NCBI GenBank assembly: GCA_900169975.1
Contig: LT827123.1
Location: 124,001-188,000, forward strand
Length of the DNA: 64,000 nt
Direction of reading: 5' to 3'
Origin: Pseudoflavonifractor sp. Marseille-P3106
GTDB taxonomy: Bacteria; Bacillota; Clostridia; Oscillospirales; Oscillospiraceae
Shown: one piece after another, positions 23,786 to 32,675 of the stretch
Layout: every line of letters begins with the position of its first letter
Position numbering within the stretch: the first letter of the stretch is position 1
The notes under the pieces: generated by a model
Database searches by the model: none
The model's input: only the letters and a program-made list of their open reading frames with translations
Told to the model about the DNA's origin: nothing
Translations under genes and position numbers: made by a program

Positions 23786-23986
23786 ATGCAGATCAGAATT
23801 TTTACCGGCACACCTTGTGAGGTGGAAAGGCGGGTCAACCGCTTTGCAAAAACAGTGCATGTCGTTGGGATCCAGCAGAGCGTATGCTGTGAGCCCGCAG
23901 TCTGTGAGCCCGCCAGTCCGACGGTCATCGTCACCGTCCTCTATTATGAGCACTGTGAGCACAGGTTTTACGGCATTCGTCTTTAA
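23786..23986 (+). CDS. Small cysteine-rich hypothetical protein
   Basis: 66 residues beginning MQIRIFTGTPCEVERRVN with AGGAGG six bases before the ATG. The middle has CCEPAVCEPASP, a short repeated unit with three cysteines, and the end has HCEHRFYGIRL. Metal binding is possible. It precedes the sugar nucleotide operon by about 60 bases. No family recognised. Confidence 0.6.
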   Translation: MQIRIFTGTPCEVERRVNRFAKTVHVVGIQQSVCCEPAVCEPASPTVIVTVLYYEHCEHRFYGIRL

Positions 23987-24043
23987 ACTTTTGCTTTGCC
24001 TGCGTGTCCGGCGGCTGACACGCAGGTTTTTATGGAGGGGCGT

Positions 24044-24808
24044 ATGAAGGTTGTCATCCTCTGCGGCGGGAAGGGACTTCGGATGCACCAGCTTACCGAG
24101 GAGATTCCAAAGCCGCTGGTCCGCGTGGGCGGAAAACCGATGCTTTGGCATATCATGAAGGCCTACAAGCACTTTGGCTTTGATGAGTTTGTGCTGTTGC
24201 TTGGTTATAAGGGAGAGCAAATCAAAGAGTATTTTCTTACCGAGAAGTGGAAAAGCGGCAGTTTTTATCTGGATACCGCCACGGGGAAGCCGCAGCTGCT
24301 GGACCCGGGCGAGGAGTGGAAAATCACCTTTTTGGATACGGGGGAGGACGCCATGACCGGCGGCCGGCTCAAGCAGGCCCAGGGCTTGCTGCAGGATGAC
24401 CCTTTCATGATGACCTATGGAGACGGCTTGTCCGACATTGACCTCAGACGGCTTTTGGAATTTCACAAGGCCAGAGGGAAAGTGGCCACAGTCACCGGGG
24501 TGGAGAAAAAAAGCCAGTACGGTACACTGACGGTCACCGGCGACTTAGCCACCGGCTTCCACGAGAAAGAACAGTCCATCGGGATCATCAACGGGGGGTT
24601 TTTTGTGCTGGAGCCTGAGATCTTTCGGTACCTTCCCGAGGACAACGCCTGCGTATTTGAACAAGGGCCCATGCAGCGCCTGGTGGAGGAGAGAGAACTG
24701 GCCGTCTATCTCCACCGGGGATTTTGGAAGGCGAGCGATACGGTGAGCGATATCATGGAGGTCAACCGCCTGAGTGCGCAGGGCCAGGACAAATGGAGGG
24801 TATGGTGA
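24044..24808 (+). CDS. Glucose-1-phosphate cytidylyltransferase-like protein (RfbF family)
   Basis: 254 residues. Nucleotidyltransferase fold with the signature [19 protein letters not shown] at 8-26 and [11 protein letters not shown]; later [13 protein letters not shown] carries the metal-binding Asp. Closest in pattern to RfbF, which makes CDP-glucose from CTP and glucose-1-phosphate, the entry to CDP-linked deoxysugars. GGAGG and a five-base spacer fix the ATG. It overlaps the next gene's ribosome site, so the two are coupled. Confidence 0.85.
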   Translation: MKVVILCGGKGLRMHQLTEEIPKPLVRVGGKPMLWHIMKAYKHFGFDEFVLLLGYKGEQIKEYFLTEKWKSGSFYLDTATGKPQLLDPGEEWKITFLDTGEDAMTGGRLKQAQGLLQDDPFMMTYGDGLSDIDLRRLLEFHKARGKVATVTGVEKKSQYGTLTVTGDLATGFHEKEQSIGIINGGFFVLEPEIFRYLPEDNACVFEQGPMQRLVEERELAVYLHRGFWKASDTVSDIMEVNRLSAQGQDKWRVW

Positions 24809-24810
24809 GC

Positions 24811-25782
24811 ATGGAGACTTTTTCCTGGAAAAATCGGAATGTTTTTGTGACGGGGATCACAGGCTTTTTGGGCAGCCATCTTGCCCGGGTGCTGGTGGCC
24901 CGGGGCGCCAATGTGGTGGGCCTGATCCGGGACCGGGTGCCCCGTTCTTTCCTGTATGAAGATCAGACAGACCGGCGGGTGACCCTTGTGGAGGGCAATC
25001 TGGAGGACCTGGCCCTTTTGGAGCGGGCGCTGGGGGAGCATGAGATCGACACCGTATTCCATGTGGCGGCCCAAGCCATTGTGGGTGTGGCCAACAGAAA
25101 TCCGATCTCCACCTTTCGGGCCAACATCGAGGGGACATGGAATCTGCTGGAGGCCTGCCGCCGCAGTCCGCTGGTTCGCCGCGTGGTGGTCGCCTCCAGC
25201 GACAAGGCCTATGGAGACCAGCCCGTACTGCCCTACGACGAGGCCATGCCCCTGCGGGGGCGGCACCCCTATGACGTGTCGAAAAGCTGTGCCGATCTGA
25301 TCGCGCAGGCCTATCACACGTCCTATGGACTGCCTGTCTGCATCACCCGGTGCGGGAATCTTTACGGCCCGGGGGATTTGAATTTTAACCGCATCATTCC
25401 ACAGACCATTCGCAGTGTGCAGAATGGGGAAAGCCCTGTGATCCGCAGCGACGGCACACTGATCCGGGACTATTTTTATGTGGAGGACGCCGTCAGCGCC
25501 TATCTGATGCTGGCCGAACAGATCGAAACACTTGATCTGGGCGGCGAGGCGTTTAATTTCAGCAATGAGGCGCAGATGACGGTTCGGGAGATCGTGGCCC
25601 GGATCCTGATGCTGATGCACAGCGATCTGCCGGTCACCGTCCTCAATGAGGCCGGCAATGAGATCCGACACCAGTATCTCTCTGCGGAGAAGGCCCGGTC
25701 TATCCTGGGGTGGAGGCCCGCGTACACGGTGGAGGAGGGGCTGGCCCGGACCATCCCGTGGTATCAGACTTTTTTGACCTAG
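24811..25782 (+). CDS. SDR-family sugar nucleotide 4,6-dehydratase (RfbG/CDP-glucose-dehydratase-like)
   Basis: 323 residues. Extended short-chain dehydrogenase: NAD-binding [13 protein letters not shown] near the N-terminus, then [20 protein letters not shown] and the catalytic YDVSK pair (Tyr and Lys). Coupled to an RfbF-like gene, so the substrate is probably CDP-glucose, but other NDP-hexoses are possible. Two ATGs nine bases apart are candidates; the second is spaced better from GGAGG. Ends with TAG, showing that the host reads TAG as stop. Confidence 0.85.
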   Translation: METFSWKNRNVFVTGITGFLGSHLARVLVARGANVVGLIRDRVPRSFLYEDQTDRRVTLVEGNLEDLALLERALGEHEIDTVFHVAAQAIVGVANRNPISTFRANIEGTWNLLEACRRSPLVRRVVVASSDKAYGDQPVLPYDEAMPLRGRHPYDVSKSCADLIAQAYHTSYGLPVCITRCGNLYGPGDLNFNRIIPQTIRSVQNGESPVIRSDGTLIRDYFYVEDAVSAYLMLAEQIETLDLGGEAFNFSNEAQMTVREIVARILMLMHSDLPVTVLNEAGNEIRHQYLSAEKARSILGWRPAYTVEEGLARTIPWYQTFLT

Positions 25783-25791
25783 GAAACAGCC

Positions 25792-26703
25792 ATGAACAAT
25801 GTGTTTTGCACCGTCGTGTCCCGTCTGCGGGCCTATCAGGCGATCGCCCTGTTCCTGTCTCTGAGAGAGGTCTGCCCGCAGACGATCATCTATGCCCTTT
25901 GCGTGGATGACAGTGTTGGGGCGCTCCTGGAAAGACTGGCGCTTCCCAATGTACGCCTGCTCGGGATAGAGGAGCTGCGGGAGCCGGCGGTAAGCCGTCT
26001 CCGCCAGAGCCGAACACTGGCCGAATACTGCTGGACATTGAAGCCGGTGATGATCGAAGCGGCATTTCAGGCCGCCCAGGCAGAACGGGTGACCTATCTG
26101 GATTCCGATCTGTTTTTCTGGAATGATCCTCTGCCCCTGTTTGCCCGGCAGGCGGAGGAGGACGTCCTGCTCTCCAAAGGCGATATTTCCGTCTCTTCTC
26201 TGGCCCCGTGGCTGGTCGATTACCTGCAGGGACTGATGGGCAATTATAATTCGGGCCTGATCAGTTTCCGAAACACGTCTGCGGGGCTGGCGTGCCTGCG
26301 CTGGTGGAAAGACTCCTGCCTTCGGGCCTGTTTCCACCATCCCCAGGAGGGAGACTTTGGCGATCAGACCTATCTCAACGAGATGCCGCAAAGATTTTCG
26401 GGAGTGGCGGACATTGCCACCCCGGGGGTCAATTTAGGCCACTGGAACTACGCCGGACACAGATACAGCTTTTTTGACGGGAAGCTGTATGTGGACAACA
26501 GCAAGCTCATCTGCTACCATTTCAGCGGATTTCGAATTCTGCCGGGCGGCGTCATTTTGCAGATCCACGAGCGGGAGCGCACCGATCTTCCCTTTTTTTA
26601 CCCCATTTACAGCGGGATCCTGCGGGAGGTCATGGCGCTGGCGGAGCGCATCCTGCCCGGGTTTGACGGGTACGCCGATGAAGAAGATTTGGAAACGCTG
26701 TGA
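25792..26703 (+). CDS. Putative glycosyltransferase with DxD motif (GT8-like fold)
   Basis: 303 residues. YLDSDLFFW near residue 103 is a DxD metal/nucleotide-sugar site; CWTLKP lies before it and YHFSG at the end, both shared with the paralogue at 27984. GNYNSGLISFRN fits an acceptor-side loop. Cytoplasmic, no membrane segment. Acceptor unknown. Confidence 0.75.
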   Translation: MNNVFCTVVSRLRAYQAIALFLSLREVCPQTIIYALCVDDSVGALLERLALPNVRLLGIEELREPAVSRLRQSRTLAEYCWTLKPVMIEAAFQAAQAERVTYLDSDLFFWNDPLPLFARQAEEDVLLSKGDISVSSLAPWLVDYLQGLMGNYNSGLISFRNTSAGLACLRWWKDSCLRACFHHPQEGDFGDQTYLNEMPQRFSGVADIATPGVNLGHWNYAGHRYSFFDGKLYVDNSKLICYHFSGFRILPGGVILQIHERERTDLPFFYPIYSGILREVMALAERILPGFDGYADEEDLETL

Positions 26704-26734
26704 CAGGCGCAGTCGTTTGGAAGGGCGTGTCAAT

Positions 26735-27973
26735 TTGAAAGCGAGCATTGTGATCCCATCCTACCAGGCAAAGGAGCGTCTGCGGCTGAACCTGATCGCG
26801 CTCAACCGGCAGACCTATGGGGGGGAGGACGTGGAGGTCATCATCGTGGACAACGGCTCCACGGACGGGACCTTTGAAATGGCGGAGGCGTTTCCGCTCA
26901 AATACCCCAAGAAGGTTTTGCGCGTTGCGCGCAACCGCGGGATCGCCTTCGGCCGGAACACCGGGATCCGGGCCGCCTCGGGGGATCTGCTGATCTTTCA
27001 CGACAGTGATATGATCGCCGGAGACAGCTTCCTGTCTCAGCATCTCGCGGCCCATGAAGAGCGGGATTTGGTGGTGTGCGGACTTTCCTGGAAGCGTATC
27101 TACACGTTTTATTACCGTGATTTTGCCCCCGATCAGCTGGAGGCGCTCCATCGGGCCTATCGACGCAGGGAGGACGCGCCTGATTGGGCGGCCCTGAGAG
27201 ACCGGCAGCAGCTGATTCCCGATCAGGCCGTCAGGGATGGGCGCTGGGCAGAGAACGCCTTCGACCTGGATGTGGATTTTGTCAAGGGACTCAAGCAAAT
27301 CCTGCGGGAGCACGGCCCCGAACTGACGGACTATTCCCTGGCCTGGAGGTTTTTCATCACCAACAATCTCTCGGTGGCGCGGAGCAAAGTCCTGGAAGTC
27401 GGCCTGCTGGATGAGAGCATCCGCCGCTACGGCTTTGAGGACTATGACCTGGGCATCCGGCTCTATAAAGCGGGCTGCCGGGTCCGGATCCGGCAGGACA
27501 TCGTGAGCGCACACCAGGAGCACCCGGTAAATTTCAGTTACCTGGACATGGTTTCAAACATGAACTATATCTGCGAAAAATACAACAGCATTTACTTTAT
27601 CGATATGGTGCTGGTCTGCGGCGGCGACATGATGCTGCTCTCCGACCGGCAGCTCAATGCCATCAATCAGGAAGTCAACCAAACCCTGGCGCTGAAGGGG
27701 TTTGAGGAGTTCCTGTCCGTTTATCTGGCCCTGCTCCAGCTCAAACGGAGACAGGTGCTGGATCCGCCCAGCGACAATACAGCCGAGCTGTATGCCGCCG
27801 TAGCCGGCAAGATCCCGGCCCTTATCCGCGATCTCGCCGTCTTGCAACGGCAGTACGGGATGACGGAGCTGCCCCGTCATCTCTGCCACCTGGCAAAATG
27901 CCTGCTGAACATTGATCTGGAGGCGATCCTTCTGGCAAACGGAGCAGCCCGGAACAACAGCGGCGAAGCATAG
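26735..27973 (+). CDS. Family 2 glycosyltransferase
   Basis: 412 residues from a TTG start nine bases after GGAAGGG. GT-A fold: KASIVIPSYQAKERL, VIIVDNGSTDGT, RNRGIAFGRNTG and the HDSDM metal site; residues 180-300 hold the acceptor domain with YGFEDYDLGIRLYKAG typical of polysaccharide/chondroitin-type GT2 enzymes. The C-terminal 100 residues are helical and unassigned. No ATG fits the frame start. Ends in TAG. Confidence 0.85.
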   Translation: MKASIVIPSYQAKERLRLNLIALNRQTYGGEDVEVIIVDNGSTDGTFEMAEAFPLKYPKKVLRVARNRGIAFGRNTGIRAASGDLLIFHDSDMIAGDSFLSQHLAAHEERDLVVCGLSWKRIYTFYYRDFAPDQLEALHRAYRRREDAPDWAALRDRQQLIPDQAVRDGRWAENAFDLDVDFVKGLKQILREHGPELTDYSLAWRFFITNNLSVARSKVLEVGLLDESIRRYGFEDYDLGIRLYKAGCRVRIRQDIVSAHQEHPVNFSYLDMVSNMNYICEKYNSIYFIDMVLVCGGDMMLLSDRQLNAINQEVNQTLALKGFEEFLSVYLALLQLKRRQVLDPPSDNTAELYAAVAGKIPALIRDLAVLQRQYGMTELPRHLCHLAKCLLNIDLEAILLANGAARNNSGEA

Positions 27974-27983
27974 GAGCGCTGAC

Positions 27984-28919
27984 ATGGACAACTATCATTT
28001 TTCCACTGTGGTATCCCAAGACCATCTCTACAAGTTTATTGCCATGTATACCTCTCTGGAGGCCCACTGCACGGGGTATCAGATCTATGTGCTCTGCGCC
28101 AGCCGGGTGGTGTACGACATTTTGACCGCCATCCGTTTTCCCCATGTGGTGCCTGTCGATCTGAAGAGGATTGAGGACGACGAACTGCTTTACGCCAAAC
28201 GGGAACGCATTTTTCACGCCTACTGCTGGACGCTGAAGCCGGTATTTCTCCACTATGTGATGACACAGTATCCGGATGCCCGGTTTTTTGCCCATTTGGA
28301 CGCCGATCTCTTCTTTTTTAATACCCCGGACCTGTTGTTTTCGGAAAAGCCGGATGCGTCGCTCTATCTGACTCATCACCGGAATTCTCCGTCCTTCTGG
28401 AAATTCTACTATGTGACGGGCGTTTACAACACCGGTTTTGTGGGCTGCCGGGGAGACGCCGCGGGCCTTGCGGCGGTCAGCCGCTGGCGCGGCCAGTGCG
28501 TGGAATATTGCCCCATTCAGGAAGATCCCATGCGGCGGGCGTTTGGAGATCAGCGCTATGTAGAGGACTGGCCGGAGCTCTATCCCGGCAGGGTCCACGT
28601 CATTGAGTCTCTGGGCGCCAACGCCGCCCTCTGGAACATCACCGAGTATACGGTCTCCGACAGGGGCGGGACCCTTTTTCTCAATGAGGACCCGCTGATT
28701 TTCTACCACTTCTCCGGCCTGACCGCGGTGGATGCAAACGAGTACAATCTATGCTGGTACTATCACATCGACAGCGACGACATTGTCGACCGGATCTACC
28801 TGCCCTATGTGCGCCTGCTGAAAAAAACGGTGGAGGAGTTGGGGGTCTACTACCCGGATTTCCACGAGGGGTTCACCAGAAGGGAACTCATTCCGGCAAC
28901 TCATTTTATCAGAATCTGA
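27984..28919 (+). CDS. Putative glycosyltransferase, paralogue of the 25792 gene
   Basis: 311 residues. Shares YCWTLKPVFLHY, HLDADLFFF (DxD) and FYHFSG with the 25792 protein. AGGAG precedes the ATG by seven bases. Last gene of the operon; a strong terminator follows. Two related transferases around a GT2 enzyme suggest assembly of a branched or repeating surface glycan. Confidence 0.75.
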   Translation: MDNYHFSTVVSQDHLYKFIAMYTSLEAHCTGYQIYVLCASRVVYDILTAIRFPHVVPVDLKRIEDDELLYAKRERIFHAYCWTLKPVFLHYVMTQYPDARFFAHLDADLFFFNTPDLLFSEKPDASLYLTHHRNSPSFWKFYYVTGVYNTGFVGCRGDAAGLAAVSRWRGQCVEYCPIQEDPMRRAFGDQRYVEDWPELYPGRVHVIESLGANAALWNITEYTVSDRGGTLFLNEDPLIFYHFSGLTAVDANEYNLCWYYHIDSDDIVDRIYLPYVRLLKKTVEELGVYYPDFHEGFTRRELIPATHFIRI

Positions 28920-28921
28920 CC

Positions 28922-28970
28922 GCCCGGGGCGGAGGGCACCCCAGCCTCCGCCCCGGGCCTCTCTGTTTTT
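28922..28970 (+). terminator. Terminator of the glycosylation operon
   Basis: 14-bp GC stem (GCCCGGGGCGGAGG with its complement), nine-base loop, then CTCTCTGTTTTT. Confidence 0.9.
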
Positions 28971-29049
28971 CCGGCGTGGGACAAAAGGAACCTGGAACGG
29001 AGCCCTTTTCACCTTGCCCGGAAAATATTTTAAAATCAAGGGAAAATAC

Positions 29050-29077
29050 TTGACAAAGCGCAGAATTTCGATATAAT
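29050..29077 (+). promoter_or_regulatory. Promoter of rpsF-ssb-rpsR
   Basis: -35 TTGACA, 16-base spacer, -10 TATAAT. A hairpin at 29111-29127 (CCCGGC/GCCGGG with a five-base loop) in the leader could be a remnant or variant of the S6:S18-binding autoregulatory motif; its fit is not certain. Confidence 0.75.
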
Positions 29078-29157
29078 AATATAGCCTGTCTAAAGACAGA
29101 GCTCCTTGCTCCCGGCACGAGGCCGGGGGCCATACGTCCATAAGGAGGTGCAAGAAA

Positions 29158-29457
29158 ATGGCAAAACTGAACGCGAATTACGAGGCACTGTATATCATTG
29201 ACCCCCGGAAGAACGAGGAGGACACCGCCGCTCTGGTGGAGAAGTTCAAGACCCTCGCCGAGGCCCATGCCACTCAGTGCGAGGTCGACGAGTGGGGCAA
29301 GCGCCATCTGGCCTATCCCATCCAGGACCAGAACGATGGTTACTACGTGCTGATGACCTTTGTGTCTGAGCCCGCTTTCCCCGCGGAGCTGGACCGTATC
29401 TTCCGGATCACTGATGGCGTCATCCGCTCCATCATCGTCTGCAAGGACGAGAAATAA
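29158..29457 (+). CDS. rpsF: 30S ribosomal protein S6
   Basis: 99 residues, standard length. Begins with the typical YEALYIIDP and contains VDEWGKRHLAYPI and YYVLMTF. Binds S18 and the central domain of 16S rRNA. First gene of the conserved rpsF-ssb-rpsR operon. AAGGAGG upstream. Confidence 0.97.
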   Translation: MAKLNANYEALYIIDPRKNEEDTAALVEKFKTLAEAHATQCEVDEWGKRHLAYPIQDQNDGYYVLMTFVSEPAFPAELDRIFRITDGVIRSIIVCKDEK

Positions 29458-29471
29458 GGAGGAGCTGAGAC

Positions 29472-29933
29472 ATGCTCAACCGGATCACCCTCATGGGCCG
29501 GCTGGTAGCTGACCCCGAGATGAGGACTACCCCCAGCGGCGTCGCCGTGGCCACCCTGCGGCTGGCCGTGGATCGGGATTTCAAGAACAAGCAGACCGGC
29601 GAGAAGGAGACCGACTTCATCAATGTCGTCGCCTGGCGTCAGACCGCTGAGTTCGTGAGCCGCTACTTCACCAAGGGCCGTCTGGCCGTGGTGGAGGGCC
29701 GCCTGCAGATCCGTCCCTATACGGATCGGGACGGCAACAAGCGCACTGCCGCCGAGGTGGTGGCTGACAACGTCTACTTTGGCGATTCCAAGCGGGATGG
29801 TGAGGGCGGCGGCTACGCGCCTGCTCCCTCCCACTATTCCGCCCCCGCCCAGCCCTCCGGCGGCTATGCCGCCCCCTCCGGAGGCGACCAGTTCGCGGAA
29901 CTGGCCGATGACGACGGCGACCTGCCGTTTTGA
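29472..29933 (+). CDS. ssb: Single-stranded DNA-binding protein
   Basis: 153 residues. OB fold at 1-110 (LNRITLMGRLVADPEMR, VDRDFKNKQTGEKETDF), Gly/Ser/Pro-rich linker, and the acidic tip DDDGDLPF that recruits repair and replication partners. Lies 14 bases after rpsF. Confidence 0.97.
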   Translation: MLNRITLMGRLVADPEMRTTPSGVAVATLRLAVDRDFKNKQTGEKETDFINVVAWRQTAEFVSRYFTKGRLAVVEGRLQIRPYTDRDGNKRTAAEVVADNVYFGDSKRDGEGGGYAPAPSHYSAPAQPSGGYAAPSGGDQFAELADDDGDLPF

Positions 29934-29971
29934 GAACGGCCCTAATTTGATTTGTAAGGAGGTATTCCGTT

Positions 29972-30211
29972 ATGGCTATGGATAGAGAGCGTCCCCGCGG
30001 CCGCAAGCGCCGCAAGGTCTGCACTTTCTGTGTGGACAAGGTGGAGCACATCGATTATAAGGATTCCGTCAAGCTGCGTCGGTTCCTCTCCGAGCGGAGC
30101 AAGATCCTGCCCCGCCGGACCACCGGCACCTGCGCCATGCATCAGCGCCAGCTGACCGAGGCCGTTAAGCGCGCCCGTCAGATCGCCCTGTTGCCTTACG
30201 TGACCGACTAA
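29972..30211 (+). CDS. rpsR: 30S ribosomal protein S18
   Basis: 79 residues, standard length; [17 protein letters not shown] and [11 protein letters not shown]-like pattern ([18 protein letters not shown]) are diagnostic. The cysteine-containing N-terminus (CTFC) indicates a possibly zinc-binding type. Ends the operon before a strong terminator. Confidence 0.97.
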   Translation: MAMDRERPRGRKRRKVCTFCVDKVEHIDYKDSVKLRRFLSERSKILPRRTTGTCAMHQRQLTEAVKRARQIALLPYVTD

Positions 30212-30224
30212 ATCGGAGCGTTAA

Positions 30225-30257
30225 AAATGCCGTGGACTTTTGTCCACGGCATTTTTT
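30225..30257. terminator. Bidirectional terminator between rpsR and the hydrogenase-like gene
   Basis: AAAATGCCGTGGAC, loop TTTT, GTCCACGGCATTTTTT; A-run on one side and T-run on the other serve both converging genes. Confidence 0.9.
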
Positions 30258-30265
30258 GTAGAAAA

Positions 30266-31597
30266 TTATGTATGAGTGGGATCGGAGTCCGGCGGCTTTC
30301 GCCTGCGGAACGGGGTGGGCAGGTAGTCGTCGGGGTCTTCATTTCCGGTCATAGCTTTCATCCTGGCCCGCACCTGGAAGATGCAGTCGGAACGGTCGGC
30401 CCGGCCCAGGATCACATCCTCCGCGAAGGCGTGACAGGAGGGGGCGCCGCAGGAGCCGCAGAGAAGGCCGGGGAGGCGCCGCTCCAGCTCATGGATGGCG
30501 GTCATCTTCTCCATCGCAGCGGTGCGGTCGGTGTCCAGCAGAAACACGGGGGCAAATTCCAGCTCTTTGTCCGCCTGGATGAGGCCGGGATCACCCACTT
30601 CAGCGTCGAAATTGCTGGCAAAATCGGGCAGGTTCCGGATCAGGTGGCGCAGGCGCATGGTGGAGACAAAGGGATCTTCCACAGTGAGACAGCCCCCCAC
30701 ACAGCCCTGAGTGCAGGCGGACAGCTCCACAAAATCCACGTCGGGGACCCGGTTGTCCTCAATGGCCTCCAGGACCCGGATGACGCTGTCCATGCCGTCC
30801 ACAGCAAGGAAGCGTTCGCTGCCGCTCCGGGCATTGGCCTCACCTCCGCAGAAAGCCCAGCGGACGCCAGCCTTACCGGCGGTGGAGAAGGTGCGGGGGG
30901 TGCCGATCTGCTTCATGGGGGTCAGGAGCCGGAGATAGAGATCCCGGATGGAGAGCGCGCCGTCCAGCACCGGCTGCTGGAGATCGTCGGGCGTGTGGGC
31001 GGCGGTGACCTGGGCGGAACAAGGGACAATGGAAAACACCCCGATCTCGCCCGGGGCGAGTCCGGTTTCCAGAACGGCCTTTTGCCTGGCCAGAATGGCT
31101 GCCAGCTCCACGGGGGTAATGGTGGAGGTGATATGCTCCAGAAGCTGGGGAAAGCGGATCCGAATCAGACGCAGCACCGCCGGACAGGCGGAAGAAATTG
31201 CCGGGCGGGGCAGGGGATCCGGATCCGGGGGATAGCGCCGGGCATAGTCTGAAAGAAGTCCCGAGCCCTTTGCGGTTTCAAATACCGCGTCAAAGCCCAC
31301 CCGGGTCAGCCCCTCCAGGACAAAGTCGATGCTGTCCAGGTTCTGAAACTGGCCGTAGAGAACAGGATCGGGAAGCGCCACGTTGTAGCGGAAATCCTGC
31401 AAATGGGAAATAGAGTCGCTGGAAGCCCGGATGGCCTTGTGCGGGCAGGACCGGATGCATTCCCCGCAGTCTACGCACCGCTCCTTCAGAATGGTGGCCT
31501 TGCCCCGCCGGACGCGGATCGCCTCAGTGGGGCAGCTTTTCATGCAAGTGGTGCACCCCCGGCAGCGGGCGTATTCAATGGTGACCGAGTGTTCCAA
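30266..31597 (-). CDS. [FeFe]-hydrogenase-like iron-sulfur protein (sensory HydS-type)
   Basis: 443 residues. Two N-terminal 4Fe-4S clusters (CRGCTTCMKSCP and CVDCGECIRSCP), then a Fe-only hydrogenase large-subunit-like domain (about 75-370) with single-cysteine versions of the H-cluster loops: SSACPA, IVPCSAQ and SACTQGCVGGC. A C-terminal LLCGSCGAPSC ... SDC is an extra Fe-S motif. The H-cluster loops differ from catalytic enzymes, so a sensing role is likelier than bulk hydrogen production. Downstream of HATPase and DRTGG genes, the usual partners of such proteins. Confidence 0.82.
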   Translation of the reverse strand: MEHSVTIEYARCRGCTTCMKSCPTEAIRVRRGKATILKERCVDCGECIRSCPHKAIRASSDSISHLQDFRYNVALPDPVLYGQFQNLDSIDFVLEGLTRVGFDAVFETAKGSGLLSDYARRYPPDPDPLPRPAISSACPAVLRLIRIRFPQLLEHITSTITPVELAAILARQKAVLETGLAPGEIGVFSIVPCSAQVTAAHTPDDLQQPVLDGALSIRDLYLRLLTPMKQIGTPRTFSTAGKAGVRWAFCGGEANARSGSERFLAVDGMDSVIRVLEAIEDNRVPDVDFVELSACTQGCVGGCLTVEDPFVSTMRLRHLIRNLPDFASNFDAEVGDPGLIQADKELEFAPVFLLDTDRTAAMEKMTAIHELERRLPGLLCGSCGAPSCHAFAEDVILGRADRSDCIFQVRARMKAMTGNEDPDDYLPTPFRRRKPPDSDPTHT

Positions 31598-31684
31598 GAA
31601 AACACCTCCCGGAGTAAAATAATAGGCAAGGGGGGCGGCAAAGCCGCCCCCACAGAAGATGGAAACGATTGCGGAAAAACAGGA

Positions 31685-32104
31685 TCAGATCTTGATCCTG
31701 ATCGTTACGGTGGTGCCGGTTCCTACTTTGGTCTCAATAGACATATCATCTGAATAGCGCTTCATATTCGGCAGGCCCATACCGGCCCCAAAGCCCAGAT
31801 CCCGGGCCATGTCCCCGGCGGTGGAGAACCCCTCTTCCATGGCTTTGCCCACATCGGGGATGCCGGGGCCCTGATCGATCATGCGGATGACGATCTCGTC
31901 CATGCCAACATCCACCTCGGCCCGGCCGCCGTCGGCGTGAATGACCATATTGATCTCGCCCTCATACATGCAAATGGAGGCACGGCGGATCACATCGGGA
32001 GGAAGCCCCAGCTTTTTGAGGGTCATTTTCATTTTGCTGGAAGCTTCGCCGGCTTCGATGAGGTCGCCGCCCTCCACCGGATAGACCAGTTTTACAGGTT
32101 CCAT
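31685..32104 (-). CDS. HATPase-fold anti-sigma-factor-like ATP-binding protein
   Basis: 139 residues forming a GHKL ATPase: N-box-like YEGEINMVIHA, IDQGPGIPDVGKAMEEG (G1), GAGMGLPNMKR (G2). It resembles serine-kinase anti-sigma factors (SpoIIAB/RsbW). It sits between the DRTGG gene (2-base gap) and the hydrogenase-like gene (87 bases away), so it may pass an Fe-S redox signal to a partner switch. Confidence 0.82.
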   Translation of the reverse strand: MEPVKLVYPVEGGDLIEAGEASSKMKMTLKKLGLPPDVIRRASICMYEGEINMVIHADGGRAEVDVGMDEIVIRMIDQGPGIPDVGKAMEEGFSTAGDMARDLGFGAGMGLPNMKRYSDDMSIETKVGTGTTVTIRIKI

Positions 32105-32106
32105 GA

Positions 32107-32457
32107 TTATTCCTCTCCTCTCAGGCCCCGGGAGTAGAGCCTGCCGCAGGCATCATACATCCGCATCGGGGTGGACATGACCACCATGTCCCGTTCGCGG
32201 GCCAGGGCCAGCACGTTTCCGTCTGGATGCTTTCCGCGGACAAAAACGACACACTTCATATCCATCATATCCGCAGTGCGCACCACCTGGGGGTTGACCA
32301 GCCCGGTGAGCAGCAGAGCCTGATTTTTCACATAGGCCAACACGTCGCTCATAAAATCACTGCCGCAGGCGGAGGTGACTTCACGATCTAACTTGTCTTC
32401 TCCGTACAGCACCTCTGCCTTCAACGTTTCTCTGACCTCGGAAAGATTCATGTTCAA
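32107..32457 (-). CDS. DRTGG-domain protein
   Basis: 116 residues matching a stand-alone DRTGG domain (LYGEDKLDREVTSACGSDFMSDVLAYV; LLLTGLVNPQVVRTADMMD). Such domains are thought to bind ligands or act in signalling with the neighbouring HATPase and hydrogenase-like protein. GGAGG seven bases before the ATG. First gene of the cluster. Confidence 0.82.
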   Translation of the reverse strand: MNMNLSEVRETLKAEVLYGEDKLDREVTSACGSDFMSDVLAYVKNQALLLTGLVNPQVVRTADMMDMKCVVFVRGKHPDGNVLALARERDMVVMSTPMRMYDACGRLYSRGLRGEE

Positions 32458-32495
32458 GCCTCCAAAACTAAACTACGCAGTTTTTTGTACTAAAT

Positions 32496-32524
32496 ATTGT
32501 AGCACATAAAAGAAAAGATGTAAA
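32496..32524 (-). promoter_or_regulatory. Promoter of the hydrogenase-like sensory cluster
   Basis: On the minus strand -35 TTTACA, 17-base spacer, -10 TACAAT. Confidence 0.6.
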
Positions 32525-32589
32525 GAAGATTGCTCTATTTTTCACAAAGATTTTTCCCGGGTAGAGCGGTATTTTGACATATGGCTCCA

Positions 32590-32619
32590 TTGACAGAAGC
32601 AGGGCAATACAGATATAAT
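32590..32619 (+). promoter_or_regulatory. Promoter of serC-serA
   Basis: -35 TTGACA, 18-base spacer, -10 TATAAT, with AGGAGG before the serC ATG. Confidence 0.75.
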
Positions 32620-32675
32620 GTGCTTTAACAAGCTAAAGAAGTAATTTGGCTTGATTCGATTAGGAGGTCATAATT

